From contig JANRIO010000033.1 in NCBI GenBank assembly GCA_033764875.1, positions 1 to 64,000 of the forward strand: 64,000 bases of DNA, read 5' to 3'. The DNA is from AWTP1-13 sp033764875 (GTDB lineage Bacteria; Pseudomonadota; Alphaproteobacteria; Rhizobiales; Hyphomicrobiaceae). The notes beneath the pieces are model-generated. The model worked only from the letters and a program-made list of their open reading frames with translations, did no database searches and was not told the origin of the DNA. The position numbers and the translations under genes were made by a program. Below, in pieces: positions 49,348 through 59,336 of the stretch (position 1 is the stretch's first letter; each line of letters opens with the position of its first letter).

Positions 49348-50232
49348 CTACGCCGCCGCCTTCTGCCCGCCGCCCGGATCGGTCGCCGCCACCGTCACCT
49401 GCTCGACATCGTCGATGGTCGGGCGCTCATAGCCCGAGATCGCCTTGCGGCCGTACTCGAGCGCCACCTGCGGCATGGCGCCGTTCATGAACGCGAGCAG
49501 CGTCTGCTTCACGATGTAGTAGAGGCGCATCTTCTTCTCGCGCACGATCTTGATGTTGGTCGCAATCGGCGTCACCACCGAGTAGGAGAAGAAGATGCCG
49601 GCGAACGTGCCGACGAGCGCCGCGCCGATCAGGTGGCCCAGCACCTCGGGCGCCTCGTTCAGCGCGCCCATGGCCTTGATGACGCCCATCACCGCGGCGC
49701 AGATGCCGAGGGCGGGAAAGCTCTCCGAGATCGTCACCATCGCATGGTAGGCCTTGAACTTGTCGTGCTTGATGGTGGCAATCTCCTCGTCCATCAGCGC
49801 CTCGATCTCGTGCGAGCGGGCATTGCCGATGATGATCAGCCGGCAATAGTCGCAGATGAACGTCAGCATCTCCGCGTTCTTCATCACGCTCGGATAGCGC
49901 TGGAAGATCGCCGACTGCGAGGGATCGTCGAAATGCGCCTCGACCTCGTTGCGTGGTTTCGTGCGCAACTCGCGCATCAGCGAGTACAGCACGCCGAGGA
50001 CGTCGAGATAGTCCGTCTTCTTCGGGCACTTGTTGAGGATCGCCTCGCCGAGGCCGACGCCGGCGTCCTTGATCGTCTTCATCGGGTTGCCGACGATGAA
50101 CGTGCCGAGCGCCGCCCCGCAGATGATCACGTATTCCCACGGCTGCCACATGACTTCCGGGTGGCCGCCCATGGCCATGAAGCCGCCCATCATGCAGGCG
50201 ACCGTAACGACGAGTCCGATGGCAATGGTCAC
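49348..50232 (-). CDS. motA: Flagellar motor stator protein MotA
   Basis: Proton-channel stator subunit with four membrane helices, 294 residues. It shows IAIGLVVTVACMMGGFMAMG, then a large cytoplasmic loop with charged residues (LMRELRTKPRNEVEAHFDDP), then ALGICAAVMGVIKAMGALNE and LVGTFAGIFFSYSVVTPIAT. GTG 50232 puts the start right before the first helix, as in other rhizobial MotA proteins, with AGGGG upstream. TTG 50256 in the same frame would add 8 residues. It heads motA-fliM-fliN-fliG and is divergent from flgF. Confidence 0.93.
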   Translation of the reverse strand: MTIAIGLVVTVACMMGGFMAMGGHPEVMWQPWEYVIICGAALGTFIVGNPMKTIKDAGVGLGEAILNKCPKKTDYLDVLGVLYSLMRELRTKPRNEVEAHFDDPSQSAIFQRYPSVMKNAEMLTFICDYCRLIIIGNARSHEIEALMDEEIATIKHDKFKAYHAMVTISESFPALGICAAVMGVIKAMGALNEAPEVLGHLIGAALVGTFAGIFFSYSVVTPIATNIKIVREKKMRLYYIVKQTLLAFMNGAMPQVALEYGRKAISGYERPTIDDVEQVTVAATDPGGGQKAAA

Positions 50233-50420
50233 CGCAAAGCCCCTATTCCTGCGCAATCTCCTGTGTGCTCGGCGACCCTTGCGCGAGGCTGACGCCGGGG
50301 CATTTTAATCGAATTGGCGCGGGGACTTGGTCAGCCTCGTACAAGCCGCTGGCGACACAGTTGGCACAACCGCTCGAGCAGCCCTCGGAGCGGCTCCGGA
50401 CGATTGGCGGGGATGCTTCC

Positions 50421-51143
50421 GTGCTGAATAATTTCTACGTGGGCTTGTCGGCGCAGAAATCGCTCATGCGCCGTCTCGAGACCATCGCCAACAACGTGGC
50501 CAACGTATCGACCGGCGGCTTTCGCGCCGAGGAGGTGACGTTCTCGGCCATCATGTCGGACGTCAACAAGGACCCGGTTGCATTCGCATCGACCGGTTCG
50601 AGCTACATCTCGCGCCGCCCCGGCGAGATCGTGCGCACCGACAACCCGCTCGACGTGGCGGTCCAGGGCGACGCCTGGCTCGCCATGCAGACGCCGGCCG
50701 GCACCGTCTACACGCGCGACGGCCGCATGCAGATGTCTGCGCAGGGACAGCTGCTCTCCATGGAAGGCTATCCCATCCTCGACGCGAGCGGTTCGGCGCT
50801 GAGCCTGGAGCCGCAGGGCGGTCCGCCGACCATCGGCCGCGACGGCACCATCGCCCAGGGCAAGCGCCAGATCGGCCGCGTCGGCCTGTTCGTCATCGAC
50901 CCCAAGGCCAATCTCGGCCGCTTCCAGAACTCCGGCGTCATCCCTGACAGGCCCGCCGAGCCGGCCCTGGAAGGCAGCCGCTACGGCGTCCAGCAGGGTT
51001 TCGTCGAGCGCTCGAATGTGAACGCGGTCACCGAGATGTCGAAGATGGTCATGATCCAGCGCACCTTCGACGCCGTGAGCGCGACCATGAAGGAAGCCGA
51101 CAGCTCCCAGCAGGAAGCCGTGCGCACGCTGGCGGCAAGCTAG
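50421..51143 (+). CDS. flgF: Flagellar proximal rod protein FlgF
   Basis: Rod protein, 240 residues: NNFYVGLSAQKSLMRRLETI, ANNVANVSTGGFRAEEVTFS, and the C-terminal ERSNVNAVTEMSKMVMIQRT. GTG 50421 (VLNNFYVG) follows GGGGAT; the open frame extends to 50265 but with no rod-like sequence. It runs opposite to motA, with fliI downstream. No convincing promoter was seen in the 188-base divergent gap. Confidence 0.92.
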   Translation: MLNNFYVGLSAQKSLMRRLETIANNVANVSTGGFRAEEVTFSAIMSDVNKDPVAFASTGSSYISRRPGEIVRTDNPLDVAVQGDAWLAMQTPAGTVYTRDGRMQMSAQGQLLSMEGYPILDASGSALSLEPQGGPPTIGRDGTIAQGKRQIGRVGLFVIDPKANLGRFQNSGVIPDRPAEPALEGSRYGVQQGFVERSNVNAVTEMSKMVMIQRTFDAVSATMKEADSSQQEAVRTLAAS

Positions 51144-51328
51144 TGAGCGGGCGACTGCGCGACATGGGCGCCGACCCCCGTCCGACCGGATCACACGTGG
51201 CGCCGGCAGCCGCCTGCACCGGGGTGCCGGCCCCGTTGCCCACCCGCGCCATCTCCGTTCTTGACCTAGTGCCGACAAGAGCAGGCCTGGAGACCGGCCA
51301 CGCCCGGGACGCGGGCAGGACGCCATGA
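51143..51328 (+). CDS. Possible small open reading frame between flgF and fliI
   Basis: A 61-codon frame that begins at GTG 51143 (overlapping the flgF stop, TAGTG) and ends in ATGA with the fliI start. The product is Pro/Ala/Arg-rich with no recognised motif. The double overlap suggests coupling, but such frames arise by chance in GC-rich DNA, and no family is known to me. If it is not coding, the stretch is a plain 181-base spacer. Confidence 0.25.
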   Translation: MSGRLRDMGADPRPTGSHVAPAAACTGVPAPLPTRAISVLDLVPTRAGLETGHARDAGRTP

Positions 51329-52704
51329 GCGCCGCCGTTCGCCAGCCGAGCCCGCTCGCCAGGCTTGCCGTCGCCGTCGGCAATCTCCACGCCTCCGAGC
51401 CCTTGACCGCCGTCGGCGGTGCCGTCATCGAGGTGGCCCCCTCCTATTGCCGCGTCGCCGGCCTCTCGCGCCTGGTCAAGCTCGGCGAGTGCGTCGAGTT
51501 GCACGGGCAGGGCAAGGCCCAGCTCGCCGAGGTGGTGCGCATTGACGCCCAGGGCGTCACCATCAAGCCGTTCGATGCCATGCTGCAGGCCGGCCTCGGC
51601 GAGCACGTCTGGCGCCGCGGCTACGTCACCATCGAGCCTCATGCCTCCTGGAAGGGGCGCACCATCAACGCGCTCGGCCGCCCCATCGACGGCGGCGGCC
51701 CCCTCGTGCCCGGTCCAAGCGCCATCTCGACCGAGCGCGAGCCGCCCCCGCCGCTCAGCCGCCAGCGCGTCAAGCTGCCGATCAAGACCGGCGTCAAGGT
51801 CATCGACATGTTCACGCCGATCTGCGCCGGCCAGCGCATCGGCATCTTCGCCGGCTCCGGCGTCGGCAAGTCGACGCTGCTCGCCATGCTCGCCCGCTCC
51901 AAGGGCTTCGACTCGGTCGTCATCGCTCTCGTCGGCGAGCGCGGCCGCGAGGTGCGCGAGTTCATGGAGGACGCGCTGGGCCCGGCCCTTGCCCGCGCCG
52001 TCACCGTGGTCGCGACGGGCGACGAGAGCCCGATGATGCGCAGGCTGGCCCCGCGCACGGCCCTCTCCATCGCCGAGCACTTCCGCGACCAGGGCGAGAG
52101 CGTGCTGCTGATCGTGGATTCCGTCACCCGCTACGCCCACGCCGCCCGCGACGTGGCGCTGGCCGCGGGCGAGCCGCCGGTCGCCCGTGGCTACACGCCG
52201 AGCGTCTTCTCCGACCTGCCCAAGCTGCTCGAGCGCGCCGGCCCCGGCGCCGAGGGCTCCGGCATGATCACCGGCGTGTTCTCGGTCCTCGTCGACGGCG
52301 ATGATCACAACGATCCCGTCGCCGACAACATCCGCGGCACCCTCGACGGCCACATCGTTCTCGACCGCGCCATTGCCGACGCCGGCCGCTTTCCCGCCGT
52401 CAACGTGCTGGGCTCCATCTCGCGCCTGGCGCAGATGGCCTGGTCCAAGGATCAGGCCCAGCTCATCGGCAGGCTCAAGGCCATGATCGCGCGCTTCGAG
52501 GAGACCCGCGACCTGCGGCTCATGGGCGGCTACCGTGCGGGCTCCGATCCCGCGCTCGATCGCGCCATCGACATCGTCCCGCGCCTCTACGATGCCATCC
52601 GCCAGGCGCCGTCCGATCCCGTCAGCGCCGACGTCTTCCAGGACATCGCGCGCGCCCTGTCCGCCGAGCCTGCGCAAGCCCAGCAGCGCCCGGCCGGCCG
52701 CTGA
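51325..52704 (+). CDS. fliI: Flagellar export ATPase FliI
   Basis: Cytoplasmic ATPase of the export apparatus, related to F1-beta. Of 459 residues: Walker A GSGVGKST at 177-184, VVIALVGERGREVREFMED, Walker B SVLLIVDSVTRYAHAARDVA, and GYTPSVFSDLPKLLERAGPG. ATG 51325 is used. The C-terminus is short of the usual length by a few residues. hppD converges with it 13 bases further on. Confidence 0.96.
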   Translation: MSAAVRQPSPLARLAVAVGNLHASEPLTAVGGAVIEVAPSYCRVAGLSRLVKLGECVELHGQGKAQLAEVVRIDAQGVTIKPFDAMLQAGLGEHVWRRGYVTIEPHASWKGRTINALGRPIDGGGPLVPGPSAISTEREPPPPLSRQRVKLPIKTGVKVIDMFTPICAGQRIGIFAGSGVGKSTLLAMLARSKGFDSVVIALVGERGREVREFMEDALGPALARAVTVVATGDESPMMRRLAPRTALSIAEHFRDQGESVLLIVDSVTRYAHAARDVALAAGEPPVARGYTPSVFSDLPKLLERAGPGAEGSGMITGVFSVLVDGDDHNDPVADNIRGTLDGHIVLDRAIADAGRFPAVNVLGSISRLAQMAWSKDQAQLIGRLKAMIARFEETRDLRLMGGYRAGSDPALDRAIDIVPRLYDAIRQAPSDPVSADVFQDIARALSAEPAQAQQRPAGR

Positions 52705-52717
52705 GGGCAGCGGCGCC

Positions 52718-53821
52718 TTACGACGCCTGCAGCACGCCGCGCCGGATCTGGTCCTCCTCGATCGACTCGAACAGCGCCTTGAAGTTGCCCTCGCCGAAGC
52801 CCTCGTCGCCCTTCCTCTGGATGAACTCGAAGAAGATCGGCCCGATCACGGTCTTGGAGAAGATCTGCAGCAGGATGCGCGTCTGGCCGCCGTCCACCAC
52901 GCCTTCGCCGTCGATCAGGATGCCGTGCCGCTTCATGCGCGCGACCGGCTCCGTATGTCCCCGCACGCGCGAGAACGAGCGGTCGTAGTAGACGTCCGGC
53001 GGGCCGGGCATGAACTCCAGGCCTCGCGCCGCGATGGCGTCCGTCGCCGCGTAGATGTCGTCCGTGCCGACCGCGATGTGCTGGATGCCTTCGCCCTTGT
53101 AGGCGCGCAGGTATTCCTCGATCTGGCTCTTGTCGTCCGCGCTCTCGTTGATCGGGATCCGGATCTTGCCGCACGGCGAGGTCAGCGCCCGGCTGTGCAG
53201 TCCCGTCAGCTTGCCCTCGATGTTGAAGAAGCGGATCTCGCGGAAGTTGAAGGTGTCGTGGTAGAATTTGTACCAGGTGTCCATGTTCCCGCGCATCACG
53301 TTGTGCGTGAGATGGTCGATGTAGTGGAAGCCGACGCCCTTCGGTGCCGGGTCGGCGTCCCCGAGCCAGGTATACTCGCCGGCATACGGCGAGCCCTTCG
53401 CGCCGTACGTCTCGACGAGATAGAGCAGCGAGCCGCCGATGCCGACCACCGCCGGCACGTCGAGGGACTTGTCGCGGCCGGTGTACTCCGTCCCGCCGAG
53501 CCCCAGGACGCGCCTCAGGGCATGCTTGGCATCGACGACGCGCCACGCCATCGCCGGCGCGCAGGGTCCGTGCTCGGCCACGAAGCGGGCAGCGTGCGCC
53601 CCGGGCTCCCGGTTGAGGATGTAGTTGATGCCGCCCTGACGGTAGAGCGAGATGTCCTTGTGCCTGTGCCGCGCCACCTCCGTGTAGCCCATGGATCGGA
53701 ACAGGCGCGCCAGCGTCTCGGGCTCGGGATGCGCGAACTCGACGAACTCGAAGCCGTCGGTGCCGGCGGGGTTCGCGGGGGTGATGCTGGCGGGCGGGGC
53801 ATCGTGCGGGAAGGGACCCAT
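52718..53821 (-). CDS. hppD: 4-hydroxyphenylpyruvate dioxygenase
   Basis: Second step of tyrosine degradation: converts 4-hydroxyphenylpyruvate to homogentisate with Fe(II). Of 367 residues, the metal ligands are in FHYIDHLTHNV (His), GIQHIAVGTDD (His) and FFEFIQRKGDEGFGEGNF (Glu), and the C-terminal RKGDEGFGEGNF signature is intact. ATG 53821 follows AGGAGAG. It is divergent from an Lrp-type regulator gene. Confidence 0.95.
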   Translation of the reverse strand: MGPFPHDAPPASITPANPAGTDGFEFVEFAHPEPETLARLFRSMGYTEVARHRHKDISLYRQGGINYILNREPGAHAARFVAEHGPCAPAMAWRVVDAKHALRRVLGLGGTEYTGRDKSLDVPAVVGIGGSLLYLVETYGAKGSPYAGEYTWLGDADPAPKGVGFHYIDHLTHNVMRGNMDTWYKFYHDTFNFREIRFFNIEGKLTGLHSRALTSPCGKIRIPINESADDKSQIEEYLRAYKGEGIQHIAVGTDDIYAATDAIAARGLEFMPGPPDVYYDRSFSRVRGHTEPVARMKRHGILIDGEGVVDGGQTRILLQIFSKTVIGPIFFEFIQRKGDEGFGEGNFKALFESIEEDQIRRGVLQAS

Positions 53822-53854
53822 TGAGGCTCTCCTGTGCGTGCGCGTTGCGAGTCT

Positions 53855-53868
53855 GACTGAGATCAGTC
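53855..53868. promoter_or_regulatory. Dyad between hppD and lrp-type gene
   Basis: GACTGA-GA-TCAGTC lies 34 bases upstream of hppD and 85 bases upstream of the Lrp-type gene. Lrp/AsnC proteins bind short dyads in such divergent regions, so this is a reasonable operator candidate. Confidence 0.45.
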
Positions 53869-53952
53869 TAGCGCCGACCGCGCGCAACGTGCTTGCATTG
53901 TGGCGGAATTTCGGGAGATCCTCACACGAACCGCGCAACAAATGTCGCTTTC

Positions 53953-54513
53953 ATGCAAGAACCAAGCATCGACGAGATCGACCTCCGCCTGCTGGCGGCC
54001 CTGCAGGAGGACGGCCGCCTGACCAACTTCGAGCTGGCCGAGCGGGCGGGCCTCTCCGCCTCGCAGTGCTCGCGCCGCCGCGCGGCATTGGAGGAGAAGG
54101 GGATCATCGAGGCCTATCGCGCCTGCCTGTCCGCCGAGGCGCTCGGCCTGCGCATCATCGTCTTCGTGCAGGTCCGCCTCGCCGCGCACTCGCCCGACAA
54201 CTCGCGCCGCTTCCAGCGGCTGATCGACGGCCTCGACGCTGTGCAGGAGGCCTACGCGCTGACCGGCGAGGCGGACTACCTCATGAAGCTGATCGTGCCC
54301 GATCTCAGGAGCCTGTCGCACATCCTCAACGACGTGCTGTTGCCGCACGGGTCCGTCGCCCAGGTGCGCTCCTCGATCGTGCTGGACCGCCTGAAGCAGA
54401 CCACCAGGCTTCCGCTGCCGGCCGCGGCGCGGGCAGCGCCCGCCGCCGACGCTGCCCCGCCGCGGCGCAAGGCCCGCCAGCGCCGCCGCGGCGCCGCTGC
54501 GAGAGGGGCGTGA
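53953..54513 (+). CDS. Lrp/AsnC family transcriptional regulator
   Basis: A 186-residue regulator: N-terminal winged helix (IDEIDLRLLAALQEDGRLTN, FELAERAGLSASQCSRRRAA, LEEKGIIEAYRACL) and a RAM effector domain (IIVFVQVRLA; VQEAYALTGEADYLMKLIVP). The C-terminal ~25 residues are Ala/Pro/Arg-rich and extra to the family. ATG 53953 is used. It is divergent from hppD, so control of tyrosine breakdown, with an amino acid as effector, is likely but inferred. Confidence 0.9.
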   Translation: MQEPSIDEIDLRLLAALQEDGRLTNFELAERAGLSASQCSRRRAALEEKGIIEAYRACLSAEALGLRIIVFVQVRLAAHSPDNSRRFQRLIDGLDAVQEAYALTGEADYLMKLIVPDLRSLSHILNDVLLPHGSVAQVRSSIVLDRLKQTTRLPLPAAARAAPAADAAPPRRKARQRRRGAAARGA

Positions 54514-54540
54514 ATGCGGCGGGTGGCGCCGCGCCATACT

Positions 54541-54572
54541 GAAAAGGCCCCGCGCGTTCCCGCGCGAGGCCT
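54541..54572 (-). terminator. Intrinsic terminator after the second LivK-type gene
   Basis: Minus strand: AGGCCTCGCGCG-GGAA-CGCGCGGGGCCT, a 12-bp stem with one G-T pair, followed by TTTTC. It ends 57 bases after the stop codon of the binding protein gene. Confidence 0.75.
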
Positions 54573-54597
54573 CGGTCTGCCGCAGCTTGCGCTGGGA

Positions 54598-55860
54598 TTA
54601 CATCTTCGCCTTCTCGGCCCACGTCGGCATCGGGTACTTCACCTCGCACGTCGACAGCTCGAACGGATAGATGGTGCAGTAGGCGCCCTTCTGCACCTGC
54701 ATCAGGATCGGACGTACCAGGGTGTTCTGGCCCTTCGCGTCGAACTTCACGCCCCTGTAGGGAACGATCAGCTGGTCGGCGGGGATGTCCGTCGCCACGA
54801 GCGCGGCCCGGATCTTCTCCGGATCGGTCGACCCTGCGCGATTGATCGCATCGAGCAGCGTCATCATGCCCGTGAACGCCCGCGCCGGCGCGTCCGACAG
54901 GTCACGGCCGTTCGAGTGCTTCTTGAAGATCTCGTTGACCTTGGTGATGAGCGGAATGCGCTTGGCGAGATCGCTGTTGTAGGGCGAGCGCGTGATGGCG
55001 CCTTCCGCATCCTTGCCCATCGTCGAGATGAACGTCGGGTCCGTGAAGCCGGCGTTCTGCGCCACGATCAGCTTCGGATTGAAATCGAGCTCCTTCGACG
55101 TCCGCAGCAGCAGGAAGGTGTCGGACGTGTAGGACGAGGGCAGCAGCACGTCGGCGTTGGCCGCCTTCAGGCGCTGCACCTCCGAGGTGAGCGAGGTCGT
55201 CTGCGCCTTGTAGGTGATGTCCTCGAGCACCTTGTAGCCCTGCGCCTTGGCGAGGCCGTTCTGCACCTTCGCGCTGTCCGACCCGTAGGCCGTATCCTCG
55301 TGGAACAGCGCGACGCTCTCGAGCTTCTTGCCGGTCTTGGCCGAGAGATCCTTCATGAAGTCGAACATGAGCTTCGAGAAGTCCTCGTCCGTCGGCGTCG
55401 TGCGGAAGAAGAACGTGAAGCCGCGCTCCGTGAGGGCCGGCGACGTGGAGCTGTCGTTGACGAACGGGATGCCGGCCCGCTCCGCCGCCTGGCTCGCTGC
55501 CGCGGTGACCGAGGAGAAGTACGCGCCGAACATCGCGGCGACCTTCTCCTGCGTGATCATGCGCTCGGTTTCGCTCAAGCCCACCTCGGGCTTGCCCTGG
55601 TGATCGGCGATGACCAGTTTGATCTTCGCGCCGCCGAGCCCCGGGAGGCCTTTGCTTTTGGCGAGCGGCAACGGCAGGTCGGCGCCTTCGTTGACGATCT
55701 CGATCGCTGTCTTCACGGCGGCAGCAGCATCGATGCCGACCTGTGCGACCGGACCCGAGAGCGGGTAGATCACACCGATCTTCACTTCCTGTTGGGCTTG
55801 CGCAGCCACGGTGCCGGCCAAAAGCGCGGCGACCGCAAACGCAATTTTCATAGGCTTCAT
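54598..55860 (-). CDS. Liv-type ABC transporter substrate-binding protein (second system)
   Basis: Periplasmic binding protein of 420 residues. A signal peptide (IAFAVAALLAGTVAAQA) precedes a peripla-BP-6 domain: VKIGVIYPLSGPVAQVGIDA, LVIADHQGKPEVGLSETERM and FGAYFSSVTAAASQAAERAG. This subgroup is longer than LivK (~370), with an inserted PLPLAKSKGLPGLGG loop as in many aromatic or amide binders. ATG 55860 follows AGGAGTGAGG. It is divergent from livHMGF across 65 bases and is probably its binding protein. Confidence 0.88.
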   Translation of the reverse strand: MKPMKIAFAVAALLAGTVAAQAQQEVKIGVIYPLSGPVAQVGIDAAAAVKTAIEIVNEGADLPLPLAKSKGLPGLGGAKIKLVIADHQGKPEVGLSETERMITQEKVAAMFGAYFSSVTAAASQAAERAGIPFVNDSSTSPALTERGFTFFFRTTPTDEDFSKLMFDFMKDLSAKTGKKLESVALFHEDTAYGSDSAKVQNGLAKAQGYKVLEDITYKAQTTSLTSEVQRLKAANADVLLPSSYTSDTFLLLRTSKELDFNPKLIVAQNAGFTDPTFISTMGKDAEGAITRSPYNSDLAKRIPLITKVNEIFKKHSNGRDLSDAPARAFTGMMTLLDAINRAGSTDPEKIRAALVATDIPADQLIVPYRGVKFDAKGQNTLVRPILMQVQKGAYCTIYPFELSTCEVKYPMPTWAEKAKM

Positions 55861-55884
55861 TGACCTCACTCCTGTTCAGTGCGA

Positions 55885-55909
55885 AACCACTATCGGATTT
55901 GGCGTGGTT
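55885..55909. promoter_or_regulatory. Dyad in the short livK-livH divergent gap
   Basis: AACCAC-N13-GTGGTT lies in a 65-base divergent gap that must also hold both promoters, so one protein bound here could control both units. The regulator is not known. Confidence 0.35.
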
Positions 55910-55925
55910 CCGGAGCGTTCGTCAA

Positions 55926-56789
55926 TTGTCTACCGAAGTCCTGCTGCAAGCAGTCGTCAGTGGCCTCCTCATGGGCCTCATCTACGCTCTCGTTGCCGTC
56001 GGCCTGAGCCTAATATTTGGGCTTATGGAGATCGTAAATTTTGCACATGGCGAGTTTCTCATGCTGGCCATGTTCGCGTCTTTCTGGTTTTGGGTCCTCG
56101 GTATCGACCCGATTTTCTCACTTCCCCTCGTGGCAATCATTCTCGGCCTCGCCGGTCTTGCAGTGCACTACGGGATCATTCGCCGCCTGTTGACCGCGCC
56201 GATGCTCGCCCAGGTCTGTGGCACCTTCGGCCTCGCGGTAGCGCTGAGAGCGGGCGCACAATTCCTGTGGACGCCTGACTTCCGCACCATCTCGAACCCG
56301 CTCATGGCCGGCCGCGTGCAGCTGGGCGGGCTCTATATCGGCCAGCCCCAGCTTGTCGCCGGCGCGGTTTGCCTGCTGGCCTTTGTCCTCCTCTACCTGT
56401 TCGTGACGCGCACCGAGACGGGGCTCGCCCTTCAGGCCACCGCGCAGGACCGGCAGGCTGCCGCCGTAATGGGCATCCCGACCGAGCGCATGTCGGCGCT
56501 CGGCTGGGCGATCGGGCTCGGTTGCGTCGGCGTTGCTGGCAGCATGCTCTCGACATTCTTCTATATCTTTCCCGACGTCGGCGTGAATTTTGCTTTGCTG
56601 GCGTTCGTGGCGGTGGCGCTGGGCGGCTTCGGCAGCATCCTCGGCAGCCTCGTCGCCGGGATTCTCATCGGCCTCGTCGAATCCGTCGGCGGCGTGCTCT
56701 TCGACCCCTCATACAAGGCGCTGATCGTGTTCGGTCTCTATCTCGCAGTCGTCATCTCCCGGCCCACTGGGCTGTTCGGCAGGTTCTGA
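55926..56789 (+). CDS. livH: Liv-type ABC transporter permease LivH (second system)
   Basis: Inner-membrane permease, 287 residues, with GLLMGLIYALVAVGLSLIFG, EIVNFAHGEFLMLAMFASFW and the C-terminal VAVALGGFGSILGSLVAGIL. TTG 55926 (LSTEVLLQ) has GGAG upstream and starts right at the first helix. An ATG at 55860 in the same frame would overlap the divergent gene. The 5' third is unusually AT-rich for this window (TAATATTTGG, GTAAATTTTGC). livM follows after five bases. Confidence 0.85.
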   Translation: MSTEVLLQAVVSGLLMGLIYALVAVGLSLIFGLMEIVNFAHGEFLMLAMFASFWFWVLGIDPIFSLPLVAIILGLAGLAVHYGIIRRLLTAPMLAQVCGTFGLAVALRAGAQFLWTPDFRTISNPLMAGRVQLGGLYIGQPQLVAGAVCLLAFVLLYLFVTRTETGLALQATAQDRQAAAVMGIPTERMSALGWAIGLGCVGVAGSMLSTFFYIFPDVGVNFALLAFVAVALGGFGSILGSLVAGILIGLVESVGGVLFDPSYKALIVFGLYLAVVISRPTGLFGRF

Positions 56790-56794
56790 GACGC

Positions 56795-57828
56795 ATGTCG
56801 ACCGACAAGGCGCGCCTCCTCGAAGCCGCTCGTGCCGAGCCCCTTTGGCCTCGCCCGCCGCTGTGGGTGCTGGTGCTCGGCGCCCTCCTCGCCACCGCTC
56901 TTGTGGCCTTCCCGCTCGTGGGCACGACGACCTTCTCCCACCACGTGATGATTCTCATTTTTCTCTATGCCCTGATGGCGCAGGCCTGGAACGTGATGGC
57001 GGGACTTTCCGGCCAGATCAGCCTGGGCCATGCCATGTTCTTCGGCATCGGCGCCTACGTGACGGGTGTGCTCTTCATACGCTTCGGCATCACGCCGTGG
57101 ATCGGCATTCTTGCCGGCATGGCCGCGGCCGCGCTTGCCGCCCTTGCCGTCGGCGTACCCACCTTGCGCCTCAAGGGGCACTATTTCGCCATCGCCACGC
57201 TGCTGATCGGCTCCAGCGTGCAGATCATCTTCCAGCGCTGGGATTTCGTCGGGGCCGCCTCCGGCCTCATGTATCCCTTGAAGCGCGGCACGCCGTGGCT
57301 GCACCTGCAGTTCCACACCAGCAAGGTACCCTACTACTACCTTGCGCTTGCCGCCGCCGCCCTCGCGTTCCTGCTCGTCTGGTACCTGCGCCGCAGCCGC
57401 TTCGGATTCAGGCTGCAGGCGGTGCGCGACGAGTCGGAGGCGGCCGCGAGCCTGGGCATCGGCGTGGCCCGGCACAAGGTGATGGCCTTCATGCTGTCGG
57501 CGGCCATGATGGCGCTCGCCGGCGCCTTCTATGCCCAGTACATCCTGGTGCTGGATCCCGAGCGCGTGTTCTCTGCCGACATCTCCGTCATTGTGGTGCT
57601 GATGACGGTGCTGGGCGGCTCGGGCACGCTCTGGGGCCCCGCCCTTGGCGCCGCCATCCTCGTGCCGCTGTCCGAGTACAGCCGCATCTGGCTCGGCGGC
57701 ACGGGCAAGACCGTCGATCTCATCATCTACGGTCTTCTCATCATGGCCATCTGCATGTGGCGCCCGGCCGGCGTCATCAGCCTGTTCGCCGACCGTCTGC
57801 GGCGCCGCATGCCGGCGGAGACGCAGCA

Positions 57829-57832
<4 letters not shown>
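56795..57832 (+). CDS. livM: Liv-type ABC transporter permease LivM (second system)
   Basis: Second permease, 345 residues, about eight to nine helices: LYALMAQAWNVMAGLSGQIS, LGHAMFFGIGAYVTG, VPTLRLKGHYFAIATLLIG and the C-terminal LMTVLGGSGTLWGPALGAA. It overlaps livG by ATGA. Unlike the first system, permease and ATPase are separate genes here. Confidence 0.92.
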
Positions 57833-58546
<714 letters not shown>

Positions 58547-58557
<11 letters not shown>

Positions 58558-59254
58558 GGTGAAGGATCTCGAGGTCGCCTACGGCGACTACCAGGTGGTG
58601 TGGGGCGTCTCGCTGACCGTGGCACAGGGCGAGAGCGTGGCGCTGCTCGGGCCCAACGGCTCCGGCAAGAGCACCGTGGTCAACACCATCAGCGGGCTCA
58701 ACCGCGCCAAGGCGGGCGACATCGTATTCGACGGGCAGAGCATCGTGCGCGAGCCCACGCACGCCCGCGCCCCCATCGGCATCGCGCACGTGCTCGAGCG
58801 CCGGCGCGTGTTCCCGCACCTCACCGTCCTGCAGAACCTCAAGCTCGGAGCCTGGCATCCGCGCGCCAAGGCGGAGCGGGAGGCCTCGCTCAAGCGCGCC
58901 TTCGCGCTCTTTCCGCGCCTCGACGAGCGCCGGGACCAGCTCGCCCGCACCATGTCGGGGGGCGAGCAGCAGATGCTCGCCATTGCCCGCGGCCTGATGT
59001 CCCTGCCGCGGCTGCTCATGGTCGACGAGCCTTTCCTGGGCCTCGCCCCCCAGGTCATGGAGCAGATGCAGGGCGTGTTCGAGCGCCTCAAGTCCGAGGG
59101 CATGGCCATCCTCTTCATCGAGCAGAACGTGCGCCTGGCACTCTCCATGGCGACGCGCGGCTACATCCTCGAGAGCGGCCGCCTGGCCATATCCGGTGCC
59201 TCCGGCAGCCTTATCGACAGCCCCGAGGTCCGCCGCATCTTCCTGGGCGGCTAG
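58547..59254 (+). CDS. livF: Liv-type ABC transporter ATP-binding protein LivF (second system)
   Basis: ATPase, 235 residues: Walker A GPNGSGKST near residue 34, HVLERRRVFPHLTVLQNL, signature MSGGEQQMLAIARGL, Walker B LLMVDEPFLGLAPQ and IEQNVRLAL. ATG 58547 lies inside the livG 3' end. It ends the livHMGF operon. Confidence 0.92.
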
Positions 59255-59336
59255 CCGGCTTTCCCTGCACCCTTTGCCAGTCCTCCATCGCCGTGCTTCA
59301 AGTAGGCAGGGGCGCACCTCATGGAGAGGCGGGGGG

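Noticed and set aside
50330..50375. Sigma-54-like boxes upstream of flgF (TTGGCGC..TTGG and TTGGCAC..CTCG)
   Set aside because: Spacing is off by one base in the first and the -12 element is missing in the second.
50265..50420. Longer flgF start at 50265
   Set aside because: The extension lacks rod-protein sequence; GTG 50421 begins exactly at the conserved NNFYVGLSAQ start.
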